Numbered from the stretch's first letter, positions 26,314 through 37,920 are shown. The stretch is DNA of 64,000 nt from Macrococcus brunensis (GCF_004359615.1 NZ_SCWA01000011.1:1-64000); one strand, 5' to 3'. Numbers and translations: made by a program. The notes: generated by a model from the letters alone, not told the origin.

Positions 26314-26829
26314 ATGAAAATCAGTGAATATACTAAAGAAATGATGAACGAACATTCTTTCATCGATATGGCTTATCTTTATCTCTTAGAAAAAGGGAAG
26401 GATCAAGGCTTGTACGATATCATCGATGAATTCAAAAAAATCGGTGATTATAAAGATGAAGAAATTGAAACACGTGTGGTTCAGTTCTATACAGATTTAA
26501 ATACAGATGGCCGTTTCCTCTCTACAGGAGAAAATATCTGGGGTCTTCGTGACTGGTATTCTGTCGACGATATCGAAGAAAAAATTGCACCGACTGTTCA
26601 GAAGTTTGAAGTGCTTGATGATGACGATGAAGATGACGCTAATATCGCGCTTCTTGGTGAAGAAGAAGTCGACGATGAGCTGGATGTTGTCGTAGAAGAC
26701 GGCAGCGATGAAGAAAACCTTGAAGATCCTGAAGATGAAGCTGTTGAAGATGAACTCGATCAAGCGGGTCTAGTCGTTGAAGAAGACGACGATGATTTTG
26801 AAGAAGACGAAGAAGAGGAAGAACTCTAA
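26314..26829 (+). CDS. rpoE: RNA polymerase delta subunit
   Basis: The 171-residue protein has a folded N-terminal domain (about 1-90, beginning [15 protein letters not shown]) that binds RNA polymerase and a disordered tail made almost only of Asp and Glu. Delta speeds polymerase recycling and changes sensitivity to initiating NTPs. This matters here because the next gene, pyrG, is controlled by transcript slippage at a GGG start. AAAGGACG precedes ATG. Confidence 0.95.
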   Translation: MKISEYTKEMMNEHSFIDMAYLYLLEKGKDQGLYDIIDEFKKIGDYKDEEIETRVVQFYTDLNTDGRFLSTGENIWGLRDWYSVDDIEEKIAPTVQKFEVLDDDDEDDANIALLGEEEVDDELDVVVEDGSDEENLEDPEDEAVEDELDQAGLVVEEDDDDFEEDEEEEEL

Positions 26830-26846
26830 TTTCTCTTTTAAGATGA

Positions 26847-26885
26847 TTGACTTATCTTCTAAAAATGATTATTATTTTACTTGGG
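26847..26885 (+). promoter_or_regulatory. pyrG promoter
   Basis: TTGACT (26847-26852) and TATTAT (26870-26875) are separated by exactly 17 bases. The first transcribed bases should be GGG at 26883-26885, seven bases after the -10 box. Confidence 0.85.
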
Positions 26886-26950
26886 CTCCTTTAAATAGGA
26901 CAACGTATAAAATTTACGCTCCCTTTGCGCTTGCAAAAGGAGCGTTTTTT
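26883..26950 (+). promoter_or_regulatory. CTP-sensing attenuator of pyrG (reiterative transcription)
   Basis: The leader begins GGGCTC, as in Bacillus pyrG, where low CTP stalls polymerase before C4 and extra G residues are added. A terminator follows: ACGCTCC (26916-26922) pairs with GGAGCGT (26939-26945), then TTTTTT. Its 5' arm holds the pyrimidine tract CTCCCTTT, to which an elongated poly-G 5' end could pair, preventing termination. The design predicts pyrG expression when CTP is low, without a protein regulator. Confidence 0.85.
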
Positions 26951-26959
26951 ATTTTTTAA

Positions 26960-28570
<1,611 letters not shown>

Positions 28571-28573
28571 TAG

Positions 28574-28613
28574 AAAAGTGCTATCTGCAGTACAGCAGAT
28601 AGCACTTTTTTAT
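28574..28613. terminator. Bidirectional terminator after pyrG
   Basis: AAAAGTGCTATCTGC and GCAGATAGCACTTTT pair perfectly over 15 bases, flanked by T and A runs, between convergent genes. Confidence 0.9.
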
Positions 28614-29110
28614 GCGTTCTCGTCATCTATCATTTCTTTAATAGTGGCATAGAGAATGTAATAAATATAATTCATCGCCATCATATGAGGGGTGATGATA
28701 CGGCTGAAGTCTTCAGTCGGCACAAGCGCGCGCGGTGTCGAAAGATCGATGAAGTTCATACTACTGATGCGTTCGTCTTTATTACAGATGAGAACGTAGT
28801 CAATATCCTGCTGGTCAAGGTCTGCGATGTATTCAATGACAGCATCATCGTAAACATCAGCCATGAGCAGAACTCTGTCTGTTTTATCGATGACCGATTC
28901 TGTAATCAGTTTTTCTGAATCCGGCAGCCGTTCGGCACTGCTGGTCGCAAATTCCTCGAAATATTTAAGGTCTCCGAATCCTTTTACATAAACTTTGCCT
29001 TCACCTAGAATAGCTTGTGCAAGCAGACGTGCTGCGATGTCGATCTCTGTCTCCTGGTTGTTAATTTTCTGAAAGACACCATTCAGCTGTGTATTGAAAA
29101 TCTTAATCAT
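28610..29110 (-). CDS. DUF2529/YwjG-family protein
   Basis: The 166-residue protein has an alternating strand/helix pattern like the SIS sugar-isomerase fold, with VYVKGFGDLKYF and LLMADVYDDAVIEYI stretches. Bacillus has its homologue ywjG in the same place between pyrG and spo0F. Function unknown. ATG 29110 follows AAGGATTC; the longer frame lacks a ribosome site. It is convergent with pyrG. Confidence 0.8.
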   Translation of the reverse strand: MIKIFNTQLNGVFQKINNQETEIDIAARLLAQAILGEGKVYVKGFGDLKYFEEFATSSAERLPDSEKLITESVIDKTDRVLLMADVYDDAVIEYIADLDQQDIDYVLICNKDERISSMNFIDLSTPRALVPTEDFSRIITPHMMAMNYIYYILYATIKEMIDDENA

Positions 29111-29188
29111 GATGAATCCTTCCTTTTCCTGAATAATATCGCACATATATAGTACAATCTTAGTATAAAAAGGAGGACGATTACAATC

Positions 29189-29542
29189 ATGAGGATTCTG
29201 GTGATTGATGATGAAGCCAATATTCGCCTATTGCTGAAGGAAATATTTTCATTGAGTGGTTATACAGTTGATGAAGCTGAAAACGGACTTGTAGCGCTTA
29301 CAATGGTGAAGGACAAGCAATATAACCTTATATTGATGGATAAAAGAATGCCGGTGATGAACGGAGAAGAAGCACTCAGTGAAATCAAAAAACTGACGGA
29401 CACACCTGTCTACGTCGTTTCTGCATTTCAGTCTGCTGAAGAAGTTGAAAAACTCTATCAGCTAGGTGCAACGGGTGTACTGACGAAGCCTTTTGTCATG
29501 AAAGATGTACTGGAGATTGCTGAGCAATTTGCAGATGCTTAA
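29189..29542 (+). CDS. Single-domain response regulator, Spo0F-like
   Basis: The 117-residue protein is a receiver domain only: acidic D7-D8 with E9, phosphoacceptor D51 (ILMDKRMP), S78 and K100 (LTKPF) are all present, so it should be phosphorylatable. There is no output domain. It sits between ywjG and fbaA, the position of spo0F in Bacillus, although this organism appears to be a non-sporulating coccus. It may be a retained phosphorelay intermediate with a new partner. AGGAGGA precedes ATG. No kinase is adjacent. Confidence 0.85.
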   Translation: MRILVIDDEANIRLLLKEIFSLSGYTVDEAENGLVALTMVKDKQYNLILMDKRMPVMNGEEALSEIKKLTDTPVYVVSAFQSAEEVEKLYQLGATGVLTKPFVMKDVLEIAEQFADA

Positions 29543-29618
29543 TATTATGCAATCATTTCTGGTCTTTGATATACTGAAGTTATAAAAGTTGTGCATAGCA
29601 CATAAGGAGGATATTTTC

Positions 29619-30476
29619 ATGCCATTAGTTTCTATGAAAGAAATGTTAATCCAAGCAAAAGAAGGCGGTTATGCAGTAGGTCAGTATAACTTGAACAACC
29701 TTGAGTTCACTCAAGCTATCTTAGGTGCTTCTCAAGAAGAAAATGCACCAGTCATTCTTGGAGTATCTGAAGGCGCAGGAAAATATATGGGCGGTTTCTA
29801 TACTGTTGTTAAAATGGTTGAAGGTTTAATGAAAGACATGAACATAACTGTTCCTGTAGCGATTCATTTAGACCACGGTTCTAGCTTTGAAAAATGTAAA
29901 GAAGCGATTGATGCTGGTTTCACATCAGTCATGATTGATGCTTCTCACCATTCATTTGAAGAGAACGTAGAAATCACTAAAAAAGTCGTTGAATACGCTC
30001 ATTCTAAAGGTGTTTCTGTTGAAGCGGAACTGGGTCGCGTTGGCGGACAGGAAGATGATGTTGTATCTGACGGTGTTGTTTATGCAGACGCTAAAGAATG
30101 TCAGGAATTAGTTGAAAAAACAGGTATTGACTGTTTAGCACCAGCACTTGGTTCTGTTCACGGTCCATATAAAGGTGAACCTAACTTAGGTTTCAAAGAA
30201 ATGGAAGAAATCGGTCGAGCAACTGGATTACCACTTGTATTACACGGTGGTACAGGTATCCCGACTAAAGATATCACACGTTCAATTTCTTTAGGAACAG
30301 CTAAAATCAACGTTAACACAGAAAACCAAATCGCTTCAGCTAAAGCAGTACGTGACACATTAAACAACGATGCAAATGTTTACGATCCACGTAAATATCT
30401 TGGACCAGCTCGTGAAGCAATTAAAGCGACTGTACAAGGTAAGATTCGTGAATTTGGTACTTCTAATAAAGCATAA
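29619..30476 (+). CDS. fbaA: Fructose-bisphosphate aldolase, class II
   Basis: FbaA splits fructose 1,6-bisphosphate in glycolysis. The 285-residue zinc enzyme has metal and catalytic residues in IHLDHGSSF, in EAELGRVGG and in [12 protein letters not shown] 29619 follows AAGGAGGA. Codon use is biased toward U- and A-ending codons with few rare ones, in keeping with high expression. It is followed by its own terminator. Confidence 0.96.
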   Translation: MPLVSMKEMLIQAKEGGYAVGQYNLNNLEFTQAILGASQEENAPVILGVSEGAGKYMGGFYTVVKMVEGLMKDMNITVPVAIHLDHGSSFEKCKEAIDAGFTSVMIDASHHSFEENVEITKKVVEYAHSKGVSVEAELGRVGGQEDDVVSDGVVYADAKECQELVEKTGIDCLAPALGSVHGPYKGEPNLGFKEMEEIGRATGLPLVLHGGTGIPTKDITRSISLGTAKINVNTENQIASAKAVRDTLNNDANVYDPRKYLGPAREAIKATVQGKIREFGTSNKA

Positions 30477-30492
30477 TCTGTTATTGAAAAAT

Positions 30493-30524
30493 AAAGCACA
30501 CTTCATTGCTGAAGTGTGCTTTTC
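30493..30524 (+). terminator. Terminator after fbaA
   Basis: AAAGCACACTTCA pairs with TGAAGTGTGCTTT around a short loop, followed by a T-rich tract. Confidence 0.88.
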
Positions 30525-30651
30525 TTGACTTTTTACCACATTTTGCATTATATTTAAAATCGCAAATCTTATAGCTATTGATATATAAATATAACGAACA
30601 GTAAGATAGAAGATTAAAATATAATTGTGAAATGCGAAAAGGAGTACATAT

Positions 30652-31908
30652 ATGTCTGAAGAGGTAATCAAGATAAGAGGTGGCAAACTGCTGAATGGTA
30701 AAGTCCAGATCAGTGGTGCAAAAAACAGTGCAGTAGCACTTATCCCGGCAACATTGATGGCAGATGATATCGTTAAGCTAGACGGGCTTCCGGATATTTC
30801 TGATGTTGTCACTTTAATGAGTCTGCTGGGCGACTTAAATATTAAAACAGAGCTTGAGGGCGATACACTGACTGTGGATTCTTCAGAAGCAGTGAACCTG
30901 CCGCTCCCTAATCATAAAGTACAGTCACTTAGAGCATCTTATTATATGATGGGTGCGATGCTCGCCAGATTCAAAAAATGTACGATTGGTTTACCGGGCG
31001 GCTGTCCTCTTGGACCACGCCCGATCGATCAGCATATTAAAGGCTTCGAAGCATTAGGCGCAACTGTGACAAGCGATGAAGGCGGCATGCATTTACATGC
31101 TGAGAATCTGCGCGGCGCGACTATTTTCATGGATGTTGTTTCTGTAGGAGCGACAATTAATATTATGCTTGCTGCTTCTATGGCAGAAGGTAAGACCGTC
31201 ATTGAAAATGCGGCGAAAGAACCTGAGATTGTAGACGTGGCAACGCTGTTAAATAACATGGGTGCTAAAATACGCGGTGCAGGTACTGACACACTGAAAA
31301 TTGAAGGTGTAGAGAAGCTGCATGGTACAAGTCATACGATTATCCCGGACCGTATTGAAGCGGGGACTTATATGTGTGCTGCTGCAGCGATGGGTGAGGA
31401 AGTCGTGATCGAGAACATTATTCCACTCCATATGGACCCATTAACGGCTAAACTGAAAGAAATGGGTGTCAATATTGAAGTAGGTGAAGACAGTGCGATT
31501 ATTCGTCGTTCAGAATCTTTAAAACCGCTTAATATTACAACCAATGTCTATCCAGGATTTGCGACAGACCTGCAGCAGCCGTTCACACCGCTTCTCTTTA
31601 TGGCGAATGCTGCAAGCACCGTAACAGATACTATTTATCCGGCGCGTTTTAAGCACGTCGATGAACTAAGACGTATGGCTGCAGACATCAGTGAAGAATC
31701 CGGTACTGCTTATATCAAGCCGTCAAAACTGACAGGGGCAGAAGTGGCAGCAAGTGACCTACGTGCTGGTGCGTGTCTTGTCATTGCAGGTCTCACTGCT
31801 GAAGGTGTGACTACTGTCTATAATGTTAAACATATTGACCGTGGCTACAGCGGGATTGTTGAGAAATTAAAAGCGCTTGGCGCAGACATTTGGCGTGAAC
31901 AAATCTAG
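30652..31908 (+). CDS. murZ: UDP-N-acetylglucosamine 1-carboxyvinyltransferase (MurZ paralogue)
   Basis: The enzyme transfers enolpyruvate from PEP to UDP-GlcNAc, the first committed step of peptidoglycan synthesis. The 418-residue protein has the substrate residues K24-N25 (SGAKNS), the catalytic, fosfomycin-target C118 (GGCPLGPRP), and the RIEAGTYM loop. Low-GC Gram-positives carry two copies; this one, next to fbaA, corresponds to staphylococcal MurZ, the other is at 50784. AGGAGTAC precedes ATG. Confidence 0.95.
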   Translation: MSEEVIKIRGGKLLNGKVQISGAKNSAVALIPATLMADDIVKLDGLPDISDVVTLMSLLGDLNIKTELEGDTLTVDSSEAVNLPLPNHKVQSLRASYYMMGAMLARFKKCTIGLPGGCPLGPRPIDQHIKGFEALGATVTSDEGGMHLHAENLRGATIFMDVVSVGATINIMLAASMAEGKTVIENAAKEPEIVDVATLLNNMGAKIRGAGTDTLKIEGVEKLHGTSHTIIPDRIEAGTYMCAAAAMGEEVVIENIIPLHMDPLTAKLKEMGVNIEVGEDSAIIRRSESLKPLNITTNVYPGFATDLQQPFTPLLFMANAASTVTDTIYPARFKHVDELRRMAADISEESGTAYIKPSKLTGAEVAASDLRAGACLVIAGLTAEGVTTVYNVKHIDRGYSGIVEKLKALGADIWREQI

Positions 31909-31913
31909 CCTAT

Positions 31914-31941
31914 AAAAACACCTCTCGTGAGGTGTTTTTAT
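31914..31941 (+). terminator. Terminator after murZ
   Basis: AAAAACACCTC and GAGGTGTTTTT pair around a TCGT loop and run into T residues. Confidence 0.88.
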
Positions 31942-31954
31942 ATATTTATTATAG

Positions 31955-31983
31955 TTGATATATTTTTTATACTTTAGTATAAT
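31955..31983 (+). promoter_or_regulatory. Consensus-like promoter of the HxlR-family gene
   Basis: TTGATA (31955-31960) and TATAAT (31978-31983) are separated by 17 bases. TATACTTTAGTATA overlaps the -10 element as an inverted repeat and could be the gene's own operator. Confidence 0.75.
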
Positions 31984-32003
31984 GGGAGTAAGAGGTGAGG
32001 AAT

Positions 32004-32324
32004 ATGGAAATTTGTCCTTATTTAGAAGAGACATTTAAAATCCTCGGTAGAAGCTGGAACGGGTTATTGATCAACTATCTTTCAAGATGTGACAATCGTA
32101 GTGCACATTTCTCAGATATTAAACGAGATCTGAAATCTATTACACCCCGCGCCCTGAGTCTGAAACTCGGGGAACTTGCAGACTGGGGACTTATTGAGAA
32201 GAAAGTGACGACAACGACACCACTTTCGATCGAATATGTGCTGACACCGAAAGGATATGCACTGAGTCAGGCGATGATTCCAATAGAAGAATGGGCTCAG
32301 GAAAATCTTGAGCTGAACCATTAA
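32004..32324 (+). CDS. HxlR-family winged-helix regulator
   Basis: The 106-residue protein is a small MarR/HxlR-type repressor. It has the N-terminal Cys-Pro (C4-P5) found in thiol-sensing members such as YodB and HypR, the LGRSWNGLLIN helix, the ITPRALSLKLGEL recognition helix and a wing with LTPKGYAL. It may sense quinones or electrophiles. It is inserted between murZ and glpX as a separate transcription unit with its own promoter and terminator; no enzyme target is adjacent. ATG 32004 follows AGAGGTGAGG. Confidence 0.88.
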   Translation: MEICPYLEETFKILGRSWNGLLINYLSRCDNRSAHFSDIKRDLKSITPRALSLKLGELADWGLIEKKVTTTTPLSIEYVLTPKGYALSQAMIPIEEWAQENLELNH

Positions 32325-32347
32325 AATCCTGCCTGGCAGGATTTTTT
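32323..32347 (+). terminator. Terminator after the HxlR-family gene
   Basis: AAAATCCTGCC and GGCAGGATTTT pair over 11 bases, followed by T residues. Confidence 0.85.
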
Positions 32348-32448
32348 TGGTTTCTAAAGACTGAATATTGATGAAAAGAATATACCATTAACCTGAATGT
32401 GTTATACTATTTGTGAATGCAAACCTGATAGATAAAGGAGAATGGAAT

Positions 32449-33426
32449 ATGGAACGTAGTTTATCGATGGAATTAGTTCGTGTGACTGAAGCAGCGGCAC
32501 TTCAGAGTGCGAAATGGGTAGGTAAAGGATTAAAGAACGAAGCAGATGATGCAGCAACAACTGCGATGCGTACTGTATTTGATACAATTCCGATGGATGG
32601 TGTGGTTGTCATCGGTGAAGGTGAAATGGACGAAGCACCGATGTTATATATCGGTGAGGAACTAGGTACTAAAGAAGGTCCAGCCATCGATATCGCGGTT
32701 GACCCGTTAGAAGGAACGACACTGGTTGCAGAAGGTAGCTGGAATGCGATGACGGTTCTTGCTGTCGGAGACCGCGGGACACTGCTTCATGCGCCGGATA
32801 TGTACATGGAAAAAATCGCGGTGGGTCCTGAATGTAAGGGCGTCGTTGACATCACGAAGAGCGTCAGCGAAAACCTGCATGCGGTAGCAAAAGCGAAAAA
32901 TAAAGATATCTCTGAAGTAACGGCGACGCTTCTTAATCGTGAACGTCATCAAGGTATTATCAAGGAAATTCGTGAAACAGGTGCACGTATCAAACTGATT
33001 GAGCACGGCGATGTAGCGGGTGCTATTAACACAGCATTTGATTTTACGGGTGTTGATATTTTATTTGGTTCAGGTGGTGCACCAGAGGGCGTGATTGCGG
33101 CTGTTGGTATTAAAGCGCTTGGCGGTGACTTCCAGGGTATCCTGTTACCTGAAGATGCAGAGCAGGAAGAACGATGCCGCAAGATGGGTATCGAACCGAA
33201 TACCGTTCTTCAGCTGGATGATATGGTTAAAGGTGACGATGCTATCTTTGCAGCGTCTGCAGTGACTGACGGCGAACTGATGAAAGGTGTTCAGTTCAAA
33301 GGTGGATTCGCAACGACACACTCACTTGTCATGCGTGCTAAATCAGGAACTGTCCGCTTTGTTCAAGGTCGTCACAGCCTTGAGAAAAAACCGGGTCTCA
33401 CTATCAACGATTCTGATACAATCTAA
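32449..33426 (+). CDS. glpX: Fructose-1,6-bisphosphatase, class II
   Basis: GlpX removes the 1-phosphate of fructose 1,6-bisphosphate in gluconeogenesis. The 325-residue protein has the metal-binding [10 protein letters not shown] and the DPLEGT motif of the inositol-phosphatase-like superfamily, and a glycine-rich FGSGGAPEG stretch. ATG 32449 follows AAAGGAGAA; the longer frame has no ribosome site. The order murZ-glpX-rho is as in Bacillus, apart from the inserted HxlR gene. Confidence 0.94.
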   Translation: MERSLSMELVRVTEAAALQSAKWVGKGLKNEADDAATTAMRTVFDTIPMDGVVVIGEGEMDEAPMLYIGEELGTKEGPAIDIAVDPLEGTTLVAEGSWNAMTVLAVGDRGTLLHAPDMYMEKIAVGPECKGVVDITKSVSENLHAVAKAKNKDISEVTATLLNRERHQGIIKEIRETGARIKLIEHGDVAGAINTAFDFTGVDILFGSGGAPEGVIAAVGIKALGGDFQGILLPEDAEQEERCRKMGIEPNTVLQLDDMVKGDDAIFAASAVTDGELMKGVQFKGGFATTHSLVMRAKSGTVRFVQGRHSLEKKPGLTINDSDTI

Positions 33427-33432
33427 TAGACC

Positions 33433-33462
33433 AATCAGCATGCGAGGCATGCTGATTTTTCT
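33433..33462 (+). terminator. Terminator after glpX
   Basis: AATCAGCATGC and GCATGCTGATT pair around GAG, then TTTT. Confidence 0.88.
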
Positions 33463-33572
33463 TTTGGCATGATTCGTTTTATGATAAACTATGAAAGTTC
33501 ATCGCAAGATCCCCGTATCTTTCCCTCTTATCTATTATCAGAGAAATGAATAAATTAAATAGAAGGTGTCAT

Positions 33573-34889
33573 ATGACTGAAAAACAACGGACAAGCCCTC
33601 AGTATGAATCTTTTGATGCGCTTTATAAGAACAGTACGACTAAAGAACTGACTGCACGCGCAAAAGAACTGGGACTTGTGAACTATAGCAAACTGAATAA
33701 AAAAGAGCTGGTTCTGGCTGTCATGGAAAAACAGATGGAACAGGACGGCAATTATTATATGGAGGGCGTACTGGATGACATACAGTTAGACGGCTACGGT
33801 TTCCTGAGAACGGTCAACTACTCAAAAGGTGAAAAAGATATTTATATTTCAGCCAGTCAGATCCGTCGCTTTGAAATCAAACGAGGCGATAAAGTAACGG
33901 GTAAAGTACGTAAGCCTAAAGAAAATGAGAAATATTATGGTCTCCTGCAGGTGGACTTTGTCAATGATCAGAATGCGGAAGAAGTGAAGAAGCGTCCCCA
34001 TTTCCAGGCGCTGACGCCTCTATATCCGGATAGACGTATTAAACTTGAAACGACTAAGACAGCGTATTCAACACGTATTATGGATCTTGTGACGCCTATT
34101 GGTTTTGGCCAGCGTGGCATGATTGTCGCACCGCCTAAAGCAGGGAAGACTTCTCTGCTGAAAGAAATAGCCAATGCGATCTGCACGAATCATCCAGATG
34201 CGAAGCTCTTTATTCTACTTGTCGGTGAAAGACCGGAAGAAGTAACTGACCTTGAACGGTCTGTTGAGCAGGCAGAAGTGGTTCATTCAACGTTTGATGA
34301 GCCGCCTGAGCATCATGTTAAAGTGGCTGAACTGTTACTTGAACGTGCGAAACGCTTAGTCGAACTCGGAGAAGACGTCATCATCCTGATGGATTCCATC
34401 ACAAGACTCGCTCGCGCGTACAACCTGGTGATTCCGCCGAGCGGCCGCACCTTGTCAGGTGGTCTTGACCCAGCAAGTCTGCATAAGCCGAAAGCCTTTT
34501 TCGGTGCGGCTCGTAACATTGAGGCAGGTGGCAGCCTGACTATTCTTGCGACAGCGCTTGTAGATACAGGTTCACGTATGGATGACATGATTTACGAGGA
34601 ATTTAAAGGAACAGGTAACATGGAACTGACACTTGACCGGAAATTAGCTGAAAAGCGTGTCTATCCTGCGATAGATATCCGCCGGAGCTCAACGCGTAAA
34701 GAGGAACTCCTGCTGGATAAGAAAGAACTTGATATGGTCTGGCAGCTGCGCAACCTGTTCACTGAAGCACCTGACTTCACTGAACGCTTCCTAAGACGAC
34801 TGAAGCAAAGTGACAATAATGCTGATTTCTTCAACCAATTAGGTGAGCGTATGGCTGAGAGTGCAAAGAGCGGCAAACCGATTATTTAA
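33573..34889 (+). CDS. rho: Transcription termination factor Rho
   Basis: Rho is a hexameric RNA helicase that ends transcription at untranslated RNA. The 438-residue protein has an N-terminal Rho-N domain (TTKELTARAKELG), the cold-shock-like RNA-binding domain (around residues 60-125, with DGYGFLR), Walker A PPKAGKTSL and Walker B ILMDSITRLARAY. ATG 33573 follows AGAAGGTG. The long Asp/Asn-rich insert of actinobacterial Rho is absent. Confidence 0.96.
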   Translation: MTEKQRTSPQYESFDALYKNSTTKELTARAKELGLVNYSKLNKKELVLAVMEKQMEQDGNYYMEGVLDDIQLDGYGFLRTVNYSKGEKDIYISASQIRRFEIKRGDKVTGKVRKPKENEKYYGLLQVDFVNDQNAEEVKKRPHFQALTPLYPDRRIKLETTKTAYSTRIMDLVTPIGFGQRGMIVAPPKAGKTSLLKEIANAICTNHPDAKLFILLVGERPEEVTDLERSVEQAEVVHSTFDEPPEHHVKVAELLLERAKRLVELGEDVIILMDSITRLARAYNLVIPPSGRTLSGGLDPASLHKPKAFFGAARNIEAGGSLTILATALVDTGSRMDDMIYEEFKGTGNMELTLDRKLAEKRVYPAIDIRRSSTRKEELLLDKKELDMVWQLRNLFTEAPDFTERFLRRLKQSDNNADFFNQLGERMAESAKSGKPII

Positions 34890-34892
34890 TGG

Positions 34893-34921
34893 TTGCATTC
34901 TGAGGTCAGACCCTATATAAT
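34893..34921 (+). promoter_or_regulatory. Promoter of rpmE2
   Basis: TTGCAT (34893-34898) and TATAAT (34916-34921) are 17 bases apart, giving a leader of about 65 bases before rpmE2. Confidence 0.65.
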
Positions 34922-34992
34922 ATGTAAGTATTGACGTGTATAACACGAATAACTCTGTTCCAGATGGTTCAGGGCAAAGGAGCTGAAAAATA

Positions 34993-35250
34993 ATGAAACA
35001 AGGCATTCATCCAGAATACCGTAAAGTAATCTTCTTAGATTCTACTACAGATTTTAAATTCTTAAGCGGTTCTACTCGTTCTTCAAACGAAACGATGACA
35101 TGGGAAGACGGTAACGAATATCCAGTTATCCGTTTAGATATCTCTTCAGATTCTCACCCATTCTACACTGGCCGTCAGAAATTCGCATCTGCGGATGGTC
35201 GTGTTGAGCGTTTCAACAAGAAATTCGGATTCAAATCAAGCAACGAATAA
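34993..35250 (+). CDS. rpmE2: 50S ribosomal protein L31, type B
   Basis: The 85-residue protein is the Cys-free (zinc-independent) form of L31, recognised by [10 protein letters not shown] at the start and [10 protein letters not shown] with FNKKFG at the end. Zinc-binding L31 would carry four Cys; none are present. In Bacillus this form replaces the zinc form during zinc starvation; in staphylococci it is the standard one. CAAAGGAGC precedes ATG. Confidence 0.96.
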   Translation: MKQGIHPEYRKVIFLDSTTDFKFLSGSTRSSNETMTWEDGNEYPVIRLDISSDSHPFYTGRQKFASADGRVERFNKKFGFKSSNE

Positions 35251-35257
35251 TAGCTTA

Positions 35258-35298
35258 CGAGTTCCACATTCAACTGAATGCTGGAACTTTTTTTGTAT
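35258..35298 (+). terminator. Terminator after rpmE2
   Basis: AGTTCCACATTCA pairs imperfectly with GAATGCTGGAACT and is followed by seven T. Confidence 0.8.
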
Positions 35299-35382
35299 CA
35301 TAAATTCGCCTTTTGCTATGCGCTTAAAAGTCTTATTTTATGATATAATGAAGCGATTATGTGTTAAAAGGTGGCAGGTCAT

Positions 35383-35970
35383 ATGTATGAAAGTTATCAC
35401 GCAGGCTGGGTGGAATGTATTGCCGGCAGTATGTTCAGTGGCAAAAGTGAAGAGTTAATCAGACGGATCAGACGAGGACTCTATGCAAAGCAGAAAGTCA
35501 TGGTCTTTAAACCGCAGATCGATAACCGTTACAGCGATGATGAAGTAGTTTCGCATAACGGCACGAAAGTAGAGGCGTTCAATGTGCCGGGTTCAGCAGC
35601 TATACTGGACCATGTGACGAGTGATATCGATATTGTAGCGATAGATGAAGTGCAGTTTTTTGATAATGGCGTAGTTGAGATTGCGACGGAACTTGCAAAC
35701 CGTGGACATCGCGTTATTGTCGCAGGACTGGACATGGATTTTAAAGGAGTGCCTTTTGATCCAGTGCCAGAATTGATGGCCATCAGTGAACACGTCACGA
35801 AGCTGCAGGCAGTGTGTGCAGTATGCGGTTCGCCTGCATCACGTACTCAGCGTCTGATAGATGGTAAACCAGCACGTGTTGATGACCCGCTCATTCTGAT
35901 TGGCGCAAATGAAAGTTACGAACCAAGGTGCCGGGCGCATCATATCGTAAGAAGTACAGAGGAGGATTAA
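35383..35970 (+). CDS. tdk: Thymidine kinase
   Basis: Tdk phosphorylates thymidine for salvage. The 195-residue type II enzyme has the P-loop [11 protein letters not shown], the DEVQFF motif, catalytic region GLDMDFKG, and zinc ligands in CAVCG and CRAH near the C-terminus. ATG 35383 follows AAAGGTGG. It is followed by prfA after one base beyond the stop, in one operon with prmC. Confidence 0.94.
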   Translation: MYESYHAGWVECIAGSMFSGKSEELIRRIRRGLYAKQKVMVFKPQIDNRYSDDEVVSHNGTKVEAFNVPGSAAILDHVTSDIDIVAIDEVQFFDNGVVEIATELANRGHRVIVAGLDMDFKGVPFDPVPELMAISEHVTKLQAVCAVCGSPASRTQRLIDGKPARVDDPLILIGANESYEPRCRAHHIVRSTEED

Positions 35971-35971
35971 T

Positions 35972-37048
35972 ATGTTAGATCAGTTAGAAATCGTTGAAGA
36001 TCGTTATGAGCAGCTGAATGAGTTGCTGAGTGATCCGGATGTTGTATCGGATCCAAATAAACTGCGTCAGTATTCTAAAGAGCAGTCAGACTTATCAAAG
36101 ACAGTAGAAGTCTATCGCAATTATAAAGAAGTAAAGCAGCAGCTGGAAGAAGCACTCGAAATGATGGGTGATGCTGAAGATGCAGAAGAAGAAGCAATGA
36201 TTAAGGAAGAAATCGCAGAACTGAAACCGCAGATTCCAGCACTAGAAGAAGAGCTGAAATTCTTATTGATTCCAAAAGATCCGAATGACGATAAAAACGT
36301 TGTCATGGAGATTCGTGGTGCAGCGGGTGGAGATGAAGCGGCTATTTTCGCCGGCGATCTGTTCCGTATGTATTCTAAGTTCGCTGAAGAGCAGGGCTGG
36401 AAGATCGATATTATGGAAGCAAGCGAAGCGGACCACGGGGGTTATAAAGAGATTATCTTTATGATTAACGGTAACGGGGCATTCAGTAAGCTGAAATTCG
36501 AAAACGGTGCACACCGCGTGCAGCGTATCCCGTCCACTGAAAGTGGTGGACGTATTCATACATCAACTGCAACGGTAGCCGTACTGCCTGAAGTAGAAGA
36601 TGTTGAAATTGACATCAAGCAGGAAGATTTAAGAATTGAAACGTATCGTTCAAGTGGTTCGGGCGGTCAGCACGTCAACACGACTGACTCTGCTGTACGT
36701 ATCACGCATATTCCGACAGGTATTGTCGCAACTTCTTCAGAGAAATCACAGATTCAGAACCGTGAGAAAGCCCTGAAGCTTCTGAAAACACGTGTCTATG
36801 ACATGATGCTGCAGGAAGAACAGGCAAAATACGCAGAACAGCGTAAATCAGCTGTCGGTTCTGGTGACCGTTCAGAGCGTATTCGTACTTATAACTATCC
36901 GCAGAACCGTGTAACTGATCACCGCATCGGTCTGACGATTCAGAAGCTTGATCAGATCGTTGAAGGTAAAGTACTTGAAATCATCGAGGCACTGACAGTT
37001 GCTGAGCAGACATCTAAGCTTGAAGAGTTGAACGAAGGTGTCCTTTAA
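35972..37048 (+). CDS. prfA: Peptide chain release factor 1
   Basis: RF1 reads UAA and UAG stop codons. The 358-residue protein has the PxT anticodon-like motif as PST (187-189) and the GGQ catalytic motif at 231-233. PrmC, which methylates the Gln of GGQ, is the next gene, overlapping by 11 bases. AGGAGGAT precedes ATG. Confidence 0.96.
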   Translation: MLDQLEIVEDRYEQLNELLSDPDVVSDPNKLRQYSKEQSDLSKTVEVYRNYKEVKQQLEEALEMMGDAEDAEEEAMIKEEIAELKPQIPALEEELKFLLIPKDPNDDKNVVMEIRGAAGGDEAAIFAGDLFRMYSKFAEEQGWKIDIMEASEADHGGYKEIIFMINGNGAFSKLKFENGAHRVQRIPSTESGGRIHTSTATVAVLPEVEDVEIDIKQEDLRIETYRSSGSGGQHVNTTDSAVRITHIPTGIVATSSEKSQIQNREKALKLLKTRVYDMMLQEEQAKYAEQRKSAVGSGDRSERIRTYNYPQNRVTDHRIGLTIQKLDQIVEGKVLEIIEALTVAEQTSKLEELNEGVL

Positions 37049-37871
37049 GCCGAGCGAACTGCTGATACCTGCACGTCAGCTGTTACGCGTGCAGGATATC
37101 CCTGTAAACGGCGCGGACTGGCTGCTGATGGATTTATTTGAACTATCCAGGCTTGATATCATGCTGGATCAGCCCGTGCTGACTGAGGAGATGCAGCAGC
37201 TCTATGTTTCTAAAGTAGAGCTGCTGGCATCTGGCGTGCCTCTGGGACATTTAACCGGTTTTCAGGTGTTCTACGGCCGACCTTTTCAAGTCAATGGACA
37301 TGTGCTGATTCCGCGTCCTGAAACAGAGGAACTCGTTGAACGAACCCTTGAATATGCGGGAACGGTCGTAGCTGATATTGGAACTGGCAGCGGTTGTATC
37401 GCTATCACACTTGCTCTGGAGTCTGATTACGAAGTCTACGCAGTGGATATCAGTTCTGAAGCACTTGAAGTAGCGAAACGAAATGCAGAATTGCTGGGGG
37501 CATCTGTCCGATTTCTAGAAGGTGACCTGCTCGCCCCTATTAAAGCAGAAAGTATCCAGCTGGATATACTCGTTTCAAATCCACCTTACATCGCTGAAAG
37601 TGAAAAAGAGCTGATGTCTGATTCTGTACTGGATTTTGATCCACATCTTGCCCTCTTTGCTGACGACGATGGACTGGCACTTTATAAACGCATGATTCAG
37701 GATTTACCTGAGGTTATGAAAGAAGGCGGCCATGTATTGTTTGAAATCGGTCATGCACAGGGCTTGGCCTTGAAAGAGTCTATCAATCAGCTTTATCCGA
37801 ATGTCGACGTCCATATAGAAAAAGATATTAATCAGCTGGACCGCATCATCTGGTTCAAATGGTGTCAATAA
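37038..37871 (+). CDS. prmC: Release factor glutamine methyltransferase
   Basis: PrmC methylates the GGQ glutamine of release factors using SAM. The 277-residue protein has an N-terminal helical domain, the SAM motif DIGTGSG (113-119) and the glutamine-binding NPPY (181-184). The start is GTG 37038, within the prfA end, preceded by AACGAAGG; coupling with prfA is likely. Confidence 0.93.
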   Translation: MSFKPSELLIPARQLLRVQDIPVNGADWLLMDLFELSRLDIMLDQPVLTEEMQQLYVSKVELLASGVPLGHLTGFQVFYGRPFQVNGHVLIPRPETEELVERTLEYAGTVVADIGTGSGCIAITLALESDYEVYAVDISSEALEVAKRNAELLGASVRFLEGDLLAPIKAESIQLDILVSNPPYIAESEKELMSDSVLDFDPHLALFADDDGLALYKRMIQDLPEVMKEGGHVLFEIGHAQGLALKESINQLYPNVDVHIEKDINQLDRIIWFKWCQ

Positions 37872-37920
37872 GTTATGCACAAAACGTAAAAGTTATCCAC
37901 GATTTGTGCATAACTTTTTA
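37870..37920 (+). terminator. Terminator-like inverted repeat built from DnaA-box sequences
   Basis: Arms 37870-37883 and 37903-37916 are perfectly complementary over 14 bases with a 19-base loop, then TTTTTATTTT. Each arm contains TTATGCACA or its complement, and the loop holds TTATCCACG. Confidence 0.7.
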
